Shown: positions 1 through 7,229 of the stretch, in pieces | Layout: each line of letters starts with the position of its first letter | Position numbering within the stretch: the stretch's first letter is position 1 | DNA from: an uncultured Pseudomonadota bacterium | GTDB lineage: Bacteria > Myxococcota_A > Polyangia > HGW-17 | DNA: 35,186 bases | Assembly (NCBI GenBank): GCA_938004375.1 | Contig: CALKWH010000227.1 | Location: 1-35,186, forward strand | Direction: 5' to 3' | Notes under the pieces: model-generated | The model's database searches: none | What the model saw: only the letters and a program-made list of their open reading frames with translations | What the model was told of the DNA's origin: nothing | Position numbers and translations under genes: made by a program

Positions 1-45
1 CCACCGAGATCTACACTCTTTCCCTACACGACGCTCTTCCGATCT
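1..45 (+). other. Illumina P5/Read-1 adapter (artefact)
   Basis: The first 45 bases are the inner part of the Illumina P5 flow-cell sequence joined directly to the TruSeq Read-1 primer site, ending in GCTCTTCCGATCT. No i5 index lies between the two parts, so this is a single-index design. This is library DNA, not genome. Biological sequence starts at about 46. Confidence 0.98.
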
Positions 46-91
46 ACGTTATTCCCGATAGCAACTTCGGGGCGCCGGGTCGACGCCTTTT

Positions 92-97
92 TATTAT
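92..97 (+). promoter_or_regulatory. Candidate -10 box upstream of ftcD
   Basis: TATTAT matches the sigma70 -10 consensus at 5 of 6 positions and sits in a short AT-rich patch in otherwise GC-rich DNA. It would start transcription near 104, just upstream of the Shine-Dalgarno of the gene at 124. No convincing -35 box is visible 17 bases upstream. With only about 45 bp of genomic sequence before it, this is tentative. Confidence 0.3.
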
Positions 98-123
98 GTA
101 CGGCGCCCATGCAAGGAGTCCCC

Positions 124-1167
124 ATGCAGACCATCGTCGAATGCGTTCCCAACTTCTCCGACGGCCGCAACCCCGAGGTCCACGCCGCGATCGGCCGGGC
201 CATCGAGTCCGTGCCCGGCGTCCGCCTCCTCGACGTGGACCCCGACGCGTCCTACAACCGCGTGGTGGTGACCTTCGTGGGGGAGAAGGACGCCGTGGTC
301 GAAGCCGCCTTCCGGGCGACCGAGGTCGCGGTGAGGATGATCGACATGCGCGAACACCACGGCGAGCACCCGCGGTTCGGCGCCATCGACGTGTGCCCGT
401 TCATCCCCGTGCGGGGGGTGACCATGGCCGACTGCGCCGAGCTCGCCCGCCAGTACGGGCGGCGGACCGCCGAGGCGTTCGACGTGCCGGTCTACCTGTA
501 CGAGCAGGCCGCCGCGAAGCCCGAACGCAAGAACCTGGCGAAGGTCCGCGAGGGCGAGTACGAGGGCCTCCCCGAGAAGCTGGCCAACCCCGACTGGGCG
601 CCGGACTTCGGGCCGGCGAGGTTCGTCCCCACCTTCGGCACGGTGGCCACCGGCGCGCGGTTCTTTCTGGTCGCCTACAACGTCAACGTGGACACCCCCG
701 ACGTGGCCGCCACCGACCACGTGGCCCTGGGCCTGCGCCAGCTGGGCCGCCCGAAGATGACCCCCGAGGGCGAGTTCGTGCTCAACGCCGCGGGCAAGAA
801 GGTCTTCACGCCGGGCAAGCTACGCATGGTCAAGGCCATGGGCGTGCCCATCGAGGACGGCCGGCGCACGCAGATCTCCATGAACCTGAACAACTACCTC
901 GTCACGCCGCCCCACGTGGCCTACGAGGAGGCCGTGGCCGAGTGCGCCGCCCACGGGCTCAAGGTGACCGGCTCCGAGGTCGTCGGCCTTTTGCCGGCCG
1001 CGCCGCTGATGATGGCCGCCCACTGGGCGCTTCGCCGCGAGGGCAGGACCGCCCGCGGCCTTTCGGATCGCGAGATGGTGCAGGTCGCGGCCGACTACCT
1101 GAAGTTGTCCGACTACAAGCCGTTCGACGCGCAGAAGAAGGTCATCGAGTTCGCGGTCGAGGACTGA
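124..1167 (+). CDS. ftcD: Glutamate formimidoyltransferase
   Basis: This 347-residue cytoplasmic enzyme transfers the formimino group of N-formimino-glutamate to tetrahydrofolate, giving glutamate and 5-formimino-THF, a late step of one histidine degradation route. The N-terminus MQTIVECVPNFSDGRN and the motif DASYNRVVVTF (residues 41-51) are typical. HHGEHPRFG carries His82, at the same position as the catalytic His82 of the animal enzyme. An ATG at 109 would add five residues, but the Shine-Dalgarno AAGGAG (113-118) lies inside that extension and 5 bp before the ATG at 124, so 124 is the start. The protein matches only the transferase half of the animal bifunctional FTCD. The cyclodeaminase half is the next gene. 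No histidine-degradation genes such as hutH or hutU are in the window. Confidence 0.95.
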   Translation: MQTIVECVPNFSDGRNPEVHAAIGRAIESVPGVRLLDVDPDASYNRVVVTFVGEKDAVVEAAFRATEVAVRMIDMREHHGEHPRFGAIDVCPFIPVRGVTMADCAELARQYGRRTAEAFDVPVYLYEQAAAKPERKNLAKVREGEYEGLPEKLANPDWAPDFGPARFVPTFGTVATGARFFLVAYNVNVDTPDVAATDHVALGLRQLGRPKMTPEGEFVLNAAGKKVFTPGKLRMVKAMGVPIEDGRRTQISMNLNNYLVTPPHVAYEEAVAECAAHGLKVTGSEVVGLLPAAPLMMAAHWALRREGRTARGLSDREMVQVAADYLKLSDYKPFDAQKKVIEFAVED

Positions 1168-1203
1168 CCCCGCAATCGCACATGAGGCGGGGCGCTTCCC
1201 CGC
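1168..1203 (+). promoter_or_regulatory. Overlapping alternative hairpins before fchA
   Basis: CCCCGC (1168-1173) and CCCCGC (1198-1203) are both perfect complements of the single GCGGGG at 1187-1192, so two mutually exclusive stems are possible. The second stem, with loop CGCTT, ends directly against the Shine-Dalgarno AAGGAG (1204-1209) of fchA. The first begins right after the ftcD stop codon. The pairing is seen in the sequence. A role in translation control or coupling is inference. Confidence 0.4.
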
Positions 1204-1217
1204 AAGGAGTTTTCACA

Positions 1218-1871
1218 ATGGCACAGAACCCCCTCGCTTCCTATCTGGCGAACCTCCCCGTGGCCTGCTTCATCGAGAACGTCGCGGCCAAGAGCCCGGC
1301 CCCCGGCGGCGGCTCGGTGGCCGCCCTCTCCGGCGCCCTCGGGGCCGGCCTGGGCGCCATGGTCTGCCGCCTGACCATCGGCAAGAAGAAGTACAAGGAC
1401 GTGGAAAACGAACTGCGCGCGGCCGAGGAGAAACTGGCCCCGCTCGTGGAGCGCCTGCGCGACCTCGTGGACGAGGACACCTTCGCGTTCAACGACGTCA
1501 TGGCCGCCTTCGACCTGCCCCAGGACACCGAGGAGCAGAAGGCCCAGCGTCAGGCCGCCGTCGAGACCGCCACCCTCGCCGCCGCCGCCGTGCCCTGGAA
1601 GGTGATGCAGGCCGCCGACGAGGCGCTCGCCGCCCTCGTGGTCGTGGCCGAGAAGGGCAACCTGAACTCGGTGTCCGACGCCGGCGTGGCCGCGCTGTCG
1701 CTCTCGACCTGCTTCCACGGCGCCCGCATGAACGTCGAGATCAACCTCAAGGATCTGCCCGCGTCCTTGCAGAAGGACGAGATGACCGCCGGCGTGGCCC
1801 GCCTGGCGGAGCCCTTCGACGCCCGCTGCCGGGCGATCCTGGACACCGTGGCCGCCCGGATGCGCGGATGA
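1218..1871 (+). CDS. fchA: Formimidoyl-tetrahydrofolate cyclodeaminase
   Basis: This 217-residue protein of the FTCD_C family converts 5-formimino-THF to 5,10-methenyl-THF with release of ammonia, directly using the product of the preceding gene. The hallmark is the N-terminal glycine-rich stretch AKSPAPGGGSVAALSGALGA (residues 24-43), followed by a helical body that includes the typical region NLNSVSDAGVAA. Length fits stand-alone bacterial cyclodeaminases. The start has AAGGAGT 8-9 bp upstream. The stop overlaps the next start as ATGA (1868-1871), so the hydrolase downstream is probably translationally coupled. In animals this and the previous domain form one polypeptide that channels polyglutamylated folate; here they are separate. 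Confidence 0.93.
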   Translation: MAQNPLASYLANLPVACFIENVAAKSPAPGGGSVAALSGALGAGLGAMVCRLTIGKKKYKDVENELRAAEEKLAPLVERLRDLVDEDTFAFNDVMAAFDLPQDTEEQKAQRQAAVETATLAAAAVPWKVMQAADEALAALVVVAEKGNLNSVSDAGVAALSLSTCFHGARMNVEINLKDLPASLQKDEMTAGVARLAEPFDARCRAILDTVAARMRG

Positions 1872-2725
1872 AGCAGGGCACCTTCACCGCCCGGGACGGC
1901 ACGCTGCTCGCGTGGCAGCGCACCGGCGCCGGGCCCGACGTGGTCATCGCCAACGGCCTGGGCGGCTCGATCCCCGCGTGGCGGCACGTCATCGCCGCCC
2001 TCGAGGACCGGTACACCGTCACCGCCTGGGACTACCGGGGCCTGTTCGCCTCCCACCGGCCCGCGGACCTGGCGTCGGTCACCGTGGAGCGGCAGGCCGA
2101 CGACTGCGAGGACCTGCTGGAACTGTTCGGCATTCAAAAGGCCGTCTTCATGGGCTGGAGCTACGGCGGGCAGGTGCTCGTCGAGCTCTACCGCCGGCGC
2201 CCCGACGCCTTCTCGGGGTTGGTGCTGCTCAACGCCATGGTGGGCCCCGCCTCGGGGAGCCTGCGCCTGCCGCAGTTGTGCGCGCCGCTGTTCACCCACG
2301 CACTCCAGTTCTGGGCGCCGTTCTGGAAGCTGGCGGCCCCGCTGGCGGACCGCGTGATCCGCTCCGGCGCGGTCCTGTCGTTCATCAAGAACAGCGGCCT
2401 GGTGGGTCCCGAGCTCGACGAGGACGTGTTCCGCGAGATCGCCGAGAAGTTCGTCAACATGGACCACGAGGTGTTCCGCGCCACCCTCGAGAGCGCCGAG
2501 CGCTACGACGGCCGCGACGTGCTGCCCCTGATCCGCGTCCCGGTGCTGGTCGTCTCCGGCACCCGCGACTTCATCGTGCTGCCCCAGACCACCCGCGAGC
2601 TGGCCCGGGCCATCCCCGGCGCCCGCCTGGTGTTCATCCCCAAGACCTCCCACTACACCGCGGTGGAGCGGCCGGCCGAGGTCGCCGCCGAGATCACCGC
2701 CTTTCTTGCCTCCCTGGAAGCGTGA
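1868..2725 (+). CDS. Alpha/beta hydrolase
   Basis: This 285-residue single-domain alpha/beta-hydrolase has the nucleophile elbow GWSYGG (Ser98), a VSGTRDFIV segment carrying the likely catalytic Asp, and TSHYTAVERP carrying the likely catalytic His near the C-terminus. The oxyanion region reads NGLGGS near residue 30 in place of the more usual HGxP. A lid region spans about residues 130-200. No signal peptide is seen, so it should be cytoplasmic. The substrate cannot be read from sequence; the family includes esterases, lactonases and C-C hydrolases. It overlaps fchA by four bases and surE starts 4 bp after its stop, so it belongs to the same transcription unit. Confidence 0.85.
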   Translation: MKQGTFTARDGTLLAWQRTGAGPDVVIANGLGGSIPAWRHVIAALEDRYTVTAWDYRGLFASHRPADLASVTVERQADDCEDLLELFGIQKAVFMGWSYGGQVLVELYRRRPDAFSGLVLLNAMVGPASGSLRLPQLCAPLFTHALQFWAPFWKLAAPLADRVIRSGAVLSFIKNSGLVGPELDEDVFREIAEKFVNMDHEVFRATLESAERYDGRDVLPLIRVPVLVVSGTRDFIVLPQTTRELARAIPGARLVFIPKTSHYTAVERPAEVAAEITAFLASLEA

Positions 2726-2729
2726 ACCG

Positions 2730-3497
2730 ATGCAGCAGAAGACCATCCTGATCACCAACGACGACGGCATCCACGCCGCCGGCATCCCCCCCCTCGTCGA
2801 GGCCTTTGCCGCCTCGGGCGCCGACGTGTGGGTGGTGGCCCCCGACCGGGAGCGCAGCGCGGTGAGCAACGCCATCACCCTGCGCGAGCCGCTGCGGCTC
2901 CACGAGGTCGGTACCCGCCGGTACGCCTGCTCGGGGACGCCGGTGGACTGCTCCTACATGGGCATCGTCCACGTCGTGCCGCGCCGCCCCGACCTGGTGG
3001 TCTCGGGCATCAACAACGGCTACAACCTGGGGACCGACGTGTTCTACTCGGGCACCGTGGCCGCCGCCGTCGAGGCCTCCTTGCGCGGGGTCCCGGCGAT
3101 GGCCGTGTCCTCGATCCGGGGCGCGGGCGCCGAGCACCTGCGCACGGCCGCCGGCCTGGTGGTGCGCCTCGCGCGGCTGATCCTCGACTGGCCGCCCACG
3201 CGGCACCCTTGGGTCTACAACTGCAACATCCCCCCGGACCCCGGGCGCGTCGAGCTCACGACCCCCGGCATCCGCCACTACCACGACGAGGTCATGGTCC
3301 GCTACGACCCCAAGGGGGAGCCGTACTACTGGATCGGCGGGCCCATCTCGCCGGACCACGGCAACCTCGAGGGGGGGGAGTTCGCCGCCCTGGACGCCGG
3401 GAACGTCAGCCTCTCCCCGCTGTGCTTGTCCTTCACGCCTCCGGACGACGAGTGGGCGCGCGTGCAGGAGGCCCTGGCCCGCGAGTGGCGGCCATGA
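2730..3497 (+). CDS. surE: 5'/3'-nucleotidase SurE
   Basis: This 255-residue enzyme is a metal-dependent phosphatase of the SurE family that removes phosphate from nucleoside monophosphates and short oligonucleotides, linked in other bacteria to stationary-phase survival. The metal site is visible as ILITNDDGIHA (Asp11, Asp12), the conserved Ser in DRERSAVSNAITL, and Asn in VSGINNGYNLG. YSGTVAAA and PAMAVS are also family-typical. ATG at 2730 was chosen because it places the first beta strand right after the start. GGAAG lies about 10 bp upstream inside the end of the hydrolase gene. The stop overlaps the next start (ATGA at 3494-3497). Confidence 0.95.
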   Translation: MQQKTILITNDDGIHAAGIPPLVEAFAASGADVWVVAPDRERSAVSNAITLREPLRLHEVGTRRYACSGTPVDCSYMGIVHVVPRRPDLVVSGINNGYNLGTDVFYSGTVAAAVEASLRGVPAMAVSSIRGAGAEHLRTAAGLVVRLARLILDWPPTRHPWVYNCNIPPDPGRVELTTPGIRHYHDEVMVRYDPKGEPYYWIGGPISPDHGNLEGGEFAALDAGNVSLSPLCLSFTPPDDEWARVQEALAREWRP

Positions 3498-4447
3498 GCG
3501 GCGCCGCCTGGCGAAAGCGGGGGGGGATCGCCCTCAAGGGGGTGCTCATGGGTGCCGCCGACGTGGTGCCGGGCGTCTCCGGGGGCACCATCGCCTTCGT
3601 CACCGGGATCTACGACCGCCTGCTGGCGGCCATCTCGACCTTCGACCTCGCCTGGTTCCGGTCGTTCTTCACCGGCCGCTTCAAGGAGGCCTTCGGACGA
3701 ATCCCCTGGGGTTTTTTGCTGCCCCTGGTGGCCGGCATCGCCTTCTCGATCTTTTCGCTGGCCCGCGGGGTGTCCTGGCTGCTGGAGCACCAGCCCCGGG
3801 AGTTGTGGTCGTTCTTCTTCGGCCTGGTGCTGGCCTCCACCTATGTGGTGGCCGCTGGGATCCGGTCCCGGGGTCCGGGCTTCTGGGCGTGGCTCGCGGC
3901 CGGGACCGTCGGCGCCTATTTGCTGGTGGGCCTGATCCCGGTGGCCACCCCCACCACCTTCTGGTTCACCTTCCTGTCCGGCGCGGTGGCCGCCACCGCC
4001 ATGATTCTGCCCGGGATCTCCGGGTCCTTCATATTGGTGCTGCTCTCCCAGTACCACCGCATGCTCGAAGCCGTGAAGGGGCTGGATCTCTACGTATTGA
4101 TCTTTTTCGTCTCCGGGGCCTTCGTGGGGTTGATCTCCTTCTCCCGGATCCTGAAGTGGCTTTTGGGGAGATTTCACCTGCAGACGCTGGCGGTTTTGTG
4201 CGGTTTCATGCTCGGATCCCTGCGCAAGGTGTGGCCCTATCAGGAAGTATTGGAAAGCACCCAAATTCATGATAAAGTCGTTGTCCTCAAAACCCGGAAC
4301 ATCCTGCCAGACGGCGGAGGCGAAGCGGTTTTGCATGGTGCGCTGATGATCTTTGGATTCCTGGTGGTCCTGGGAATCTCGGCCCTGGCCAAAAGGGAGG
4401 CCCTCAAGGCGAGGGCACAAAGGATAGAGGAACCGACCCATGACTGA
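3494..4447 (+). CDS. DUF368 family membrane protein (PopT-type polyprenyl-phosphate transporter)
   Basis: This 317-residue integral membrane protein has the DUF368 hallmark near its N-terminus, GAADVVPGVSGGTIAFVTGIY (listed here at about residues 19-38), and the related internal motif MILPGISGSFILVLL in the second half, which suggests an internal duplication. Several hydrophobic segments follow, with a basic C-terminal tail. Members of this family (PopT) have been shown to help return undecaprenyl phosphate across the cytoplasmic membrane for cell-wall and polysaccharide synthesis. I assign the same role by homology. The start overlaps the surE stop, and its own last 8 bp overlap apt, so it is tightly embedded in the operon. 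Confidence 0.85.
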   Translation: MSGAAWRKRGGIALKGVLMGAADVVPGVSGGTIAFVTGIYDRLLAAISTFDLAWFRSFFTGRFKEAFGRIPWGFLLPLVAGIAFSIFSLARGVSWLLEHQPRELWSFFFGLVLASTYVVAAGIRSRGPGFWAWLAAGTVGAYLLVGLIPVATPTTFWFTFLSGAVAATAMILPGISGSFILVLLSQYHRMLEAVKGLDLYVLIFFVSGAFVGLISFSRILKWLLGRFHLQTLAVLCGFMLGSLRKVWPYQEVLESTQIHDKVVVLKTRNILPDGGGEAVLHGALMIFGFLVVLGISALAKREALKARAQRIEEPTHD

Positions 4448-4967
4448 GCCCATCGCGATGATCGCCGCGGCCATCCGTCCGGTGCCCGATTTTCCGAAGC
4501 CCGGCATCCTGTTCCGCGACATCACCACCCTGCTGCTGGATCCCGGGGCCACTGCCGCCGCCCACGGGCTGCTCGTGGCGCGGATCCGGCAGTTGAAGCC
4601 CACGCACATCGCCGCGATCGAGAGCCGCGGCTTTCTGTTCGGCGCCCCCGTGGCCGCCGAGCTGCGGCTGCCCCTGTGCATGATCCGCAAGCCCGGCAAG
4701 CTGCCCGCTGCCACCGTGCGGGAGACCTACGACCTGGAATACGGATCCGACGCCATCGAGATCCACCAGGACGCGTTGAAGCCCGGGGACCGCGTGGTCG
4801 TGATCGACGACCTGCTCGCCACCGGCGGGACCGCCGCCGCGGCCGGGCGGCTGGTGCATAAGTGCGGAGCCGAAGTGGCCGGCTTCGCCTTCGTGGTCGA
4901 GCTCAAGGATCTCGGTGGACGGGAGAAGCTCCTGTCTGCACCGGTCGTTTCACTCGTGATGTATTGA
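4440..4967 (+). CDS. apt: Adenine phosphoribosyltransferase
   Basis: This 175-residue purine salvage enzyme converts adenine plus PRPP to AMP. The N-terminal PDFPKPGILFRDIT, the middle AIESRGFLFGAPVA, the RKPGKLP loop and the PRPP-binding motif VVVIDDLLATGGT (about residues 119-131) are all those of Apt. Length is normal. It starts inside the last codons of the DUF368 gene, 8 bp before that gene's stop, and a GGATAGAGG sequence upstream can serve as the ribosome site. It is the last clearly metabolic gene of this operon. The next gene follows after 16 bp with its own strong Shine-Dalgarno. Confidence 0.95.
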   Translation: MTEPIAMIAAAIRPVPDFPKPGILFRDITTLLLDPGATAAAHGLLVARIRQLKPTHIAAIESRGFLFGAPVAAELRLPLCMIRKPGKLPAATVRETYDLEYGSDAIEIHQDALKPGDRVVVIDDLLATGGTAAAAGRLVHKCGAEVAGFAFVVELKDLGGREKLLSAPVVSLVMY

Positions 4968-4983
4968 TCAGCAGGAGGTATCC

Positions 4984-5310
4984 ATGTCCGCCGAACTCGA
5001 TGAACTGACAGTCAACTACGAAGAGGAAGGCCGCCTGGTCCGCAAGGAGCTCGAGCGCGTGTTCCTGTCCAAGGGCGCATGGGCGACCGTGCTCTTCCGC
5101 TACCAGGAGCTGGACCCGAAGACGGAGACCTACCGGGCCCCCAAGGCCATGATCGTGCGCTTCCGCAAGGTCAAGGGCGTCTACCGCAAGCAGACCAGCT
5201 TCAACTTCAGTTCCCCCAAGCAGGCGCTGGCCATCGCCGAGATCCTGCAGAAGTGGTTCGTCAACGCGCCGGAGACCGAGGCGGAGCACGAAGAGGAGCA
5301 TGCCTCCTGA
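4984..5310 (+). CDS. Small conserved hypothetical protein
   Basis: This 108-residue soluble protein is preceded by a strong AGGAGG 6 bp before the ATG, so it is probably well expressed. It is mixed charged, with an acidic N-terminus, a central beta-rich stretch (WATVLFRYQELDPKTETY, then APKAMIVRFRKVKGVYRKQ) and an acidic tail ending EAEHEEEHAS. It resembles uncharacterised deltaproteobacterial proteins in pattern, but I cannot name a family. It ends overlapping the next start by 11 bp. No signal peptide, membrane segment or catalytic motif is visible. Confidence 0.75.
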   Translation: MSAELDELTVNYEEEGRLVRKELERVFLSKGAWATVLFRYQELDPKTETYRAPKAMIVRFRKVKGVYRKQTSFNFSSPKQALAIAEILQKWFVNAPETEAEHEEEHAS

Positions 5311-5800
5311 GGAGGTCTCCACGGGTGCCCTCCGGCACCTGCGCATCCGGCTGCTGCCGGAGCTGGCCGGCCGGGCGCGACGTATCGCGCGCCTCCGGGG
5401 CGAGCTCGACGGGTTGACGGAGCTCGCCGCCCGGCTCGACGGACAGGCGCGCGCGCTCATCCTCCAGATGGAAAGGGAGTCAGCGGCCCTGTGGGGCAGG
5501 GGACCGTTCTCCGGGGCCGCCCTGGCCGGCAGGGACCGTCACCTCGCGCGGCAGCGTGCGCGGCTCGAGGAGTTGGCCGGCGCCCGTCGACACGCCCTGG
5601 AGCGTCGCGCCGGAGTCGAGGCGGCGCTCGCGGCCTGCCTGAAGGAGCAAGCCGGTTGTCAGGTCCGCCTGGACGTACTCGACGACCGGCTCGCCGAGGT
5701 TCGGGCGATGCTGGCTCGGCGCCGCGACGACGCCAGGCTCGAGGAGCTCGTCGAGGATTGCGCCTCCCGGTCCGTCGGGTTCGGTCGCCGGGTTCCATGA
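5300..5800 (+). CDS. Coiled-coil protein, possibly FliJ/SctO-like
   Basis: This 166-residue protein is almost entirely helical and very rich in Arg, Ala, Leu and Glu, with long heptad-like stretches from about residue 15 to 150 and a C-terminal region RLEELVEDCASRS. The ATG at 5300 overlaps the previous stop, and GAGGAG precedes it closely. Length, charge pattern and coiled-coil content match the FliJ/SctO stalk proteins of type III secretion ATPases, and a FliI/FliH pair lies about 12 kb away in this window. FliJ-type proteins have almost no diagnostic sequence motif, so this is only a suggestion. Any small coiled-coil protein would look similar. High GC could also favour a chance reading frame, but position and ribosome site argue for a real gene. 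Confidence 0.55.
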   Translation: MPPEEVSTGALRHLRIRLLPELAGRARRIARLRGELDGLTELAARLDGQARALILQMERESAALWGRGPFSGAALAGRDRHLARQRARLEELAGARRHALERRAGVEAALAACLKEQAGCQVRLDVLDDRLAEVRAMLARRRDDARLEELVEDCASRSVGFGRRVP

Positions 5801-5806
5801 TAGTTC

Positions 5807-5836
5807 TTGCGGACCATGGTCGGGATCTGCTAGAAG
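5807..5836 (+). promoter_or_regulatory. Candidate promoter for the aminotransferase gene
   Basis: TTGCGG (5807-5812) and an extended -10 TGCTAGAAG (5828-5836, hexamer TAGAAG) are separated by 18 bp. Transcription would start near 5843, leaving a leader of about 95 bases before the ATG at 5939. The matches are moderate. Confidence 0.35.
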
Positions 5837-5938
5837 GGGTCCGAGAAGGGACGGGTTGACGCCCGCGCCGTTTCGATGCCGAACCCCCTGGAACGAAATC
5901 TCTTCGAACCACACGCCAACTGAGAAAACGAGGGAATC

Positions 5939-7153
5939 ATGCAGGTTGCACACCGGATCCGTTTCGTCACCGACTCCCCCACGCTCGCGATCACCGCCCG
6001 CGCCAAGAAGATGAAGACCGAGGGGAAGGACGTGATCAGCCTGTCCATCGGCGAGCCCGACTTCCCGACCCCGGAGAACATCGTGACCGCGGCCAAGCTC
6101 GCCCTGGACCGCGGCGCCACGAAGTACACGCCCGCGGCCGGCATCCCCGAGCTGCGCGAGGCCGTCGCGAAGGCCATCGCCCAGTCCCACGAACTCCCCG
6201 GTATCACCGGCGAGCACGTGATCGTCTCCGCGGGCGCCAAGCACAGCATCTACAACGCGATGATGGCGATCCTGAACCCCGGCGACGAGGTGATCATCCC
6301 CGCGCCCTACTGGCTGTCCTACCCGGTGATCGTCACGCTGGCCTCGGGCATCCCGGTGTTCGTCCCCACCACCCTCGAGGAGCGCTTCGTGCTCTCCCCC
6401 GAGAAGTTGCGGGCCGCCATCACCCGCCGCACGCGGATGATCATCCTCAACAACCCGAGCAACCCCACCGGCAGCGTCTACAACCGCCGCGAGATCAAGG
6501 CTCTGTACGACGTCATCCTCGAGTACCCGAACATCATGGTGCTCGCCGACGACATCTACGGGAAGCTGATCTACGGCAACGGGAAGTTCTGCTCCGGCGC
6601 CTCGTTCTCCGACGAGGCCGCGAAGCGCACGATCGTGATCGACGGCGTCTCCAAGTCCTACGCCATGACCGGCTGGCGAATCGGCTTCTCGGTAGCCCGG
6701 CGCACGGTGACCAAGGCCATGGCCCACATCCAGAGCCACACGACCTCCAACCCCACGACCGTCGCCCAGTATGCCGCCCTCGAGGCGCTCACCGGCCCCC
6801 AGGACGCCGTGGACGCCATGCGCCAGGAGTTCAACGTGCGTCGGCAGTTCATGTTCAAACAACTCTCCGGCGTGCCCGGCTTCGAGTTCCACCAGCCCCG
6901 CGGCGCCTTCTACGTGCTGCCGCGCGTGACCAACATCCTGGGCAAGATTACACCCGACGGGGGCCTGCTGCGCAACGACGTGGACGTGGCCAACTACCTG
7001 CTCGAGCGCGCGCTGGTCGCGCTGGTCCCCGGGACGCCGTTCGGCGCGCCGGGCCACATCCGCCTGTCCTACGCGCTCAACTGCGAGCGCATCGAGGCCG
7101 CCGTCACCCGCATCGGCGAGGCCGTGTCCGTCCTGCGCGATCCCGGCGCGTGA
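5939..7153 (+). CDS. Pyridoxal-phosphate aminotransferase, aspartate type (class I)
   Basis: This 404-residue cytoplasmic enzyme is a fold-type I aminotransferase close to the bacterial aspartate transaminases of subgroup I-gamma. Visible markers are SLSIGEPDFPTPENI, TKYTPAAGIPELREA, the NNPSNPTGSVY motif with the substrate/cofactor Asn, the Asp and Tyr in LADDIYGKLIY, and the Schiff-base lysine Lys239 in SKSYAMTGWRIG. FGAPGHIRLSYA near the C-terminus carries the Arg expected to bind the substrate carboxylate. GAGGGA lies just upstream of the ATG. It probably transfers amino groups between aspartate and 2-oxoglutarate; prephenate or other side activities are known in this subgroup and cannot be excluded. 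It stands alone on the plus strand and converges on alaS. Confidence 0.9.
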   Translation: MQVAHRIRFVTDSPTLAITARAKKMKTEGKDVISLSIGEPDFPTPENIVTAAKLALDRGATKYTPAAGIPELREAVAKAIAQSHELPGITGEHVIVSAGAKHSIYNAMMAILNPGDEVIIPAPYWLSYPVIVTLASGIPVFVPTTLEERFVLSPEKLRAAITRRTRMIILNNPSNPTGSVYNRREIKALYDVILEYPNIMVLADDIYGKLIYGNGKFCSGASFSDEAAKRTIVIDGVSKSYAMTGWRIGFSVARRTVTKAMAHIQSHTTSNPTTVAQYAALEALTGPQDAVDAMRQEFNVRRQFMFKQLSGVPGFEFHQPRGAFYVLPRVTNILGKITPDGGLLRNDVDVANYLLERALVALVPGTPFGAPGHIRLSYALNCERIEAAVTRIGEAVSVLRDPGA

Positions 7154-7173
7154 TTGCGTTCGTCCCCGGGTAG

Positions 7174-7211
7174 CCCGACCGTCCCCGGTCGGCCCGACCG
7201 TCCCCGGTCGG
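7174..7211. terminator. Tandem duplicated hairpin between convergent genes
   Basis: A 19-bp unit that is itself a hairpin (CCGACC, loop GTCCCC, GGTCGG) is repeated perfectly twice back to back, 7174-7192 and 7193-7211. It is flanked by GGTAGC and GCTACC, which can pair as an outer stem. It lies between the convergent stops at 7153 and 7230. It lacks a run of T on either side, so it is not a textbook intrinsic terminator, but position and symmetry fit a bidirectional transcription barrier. Confidence 0.5.
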
Positions 7212-7229
7212 CAAGCTACCTTGGGCTAG

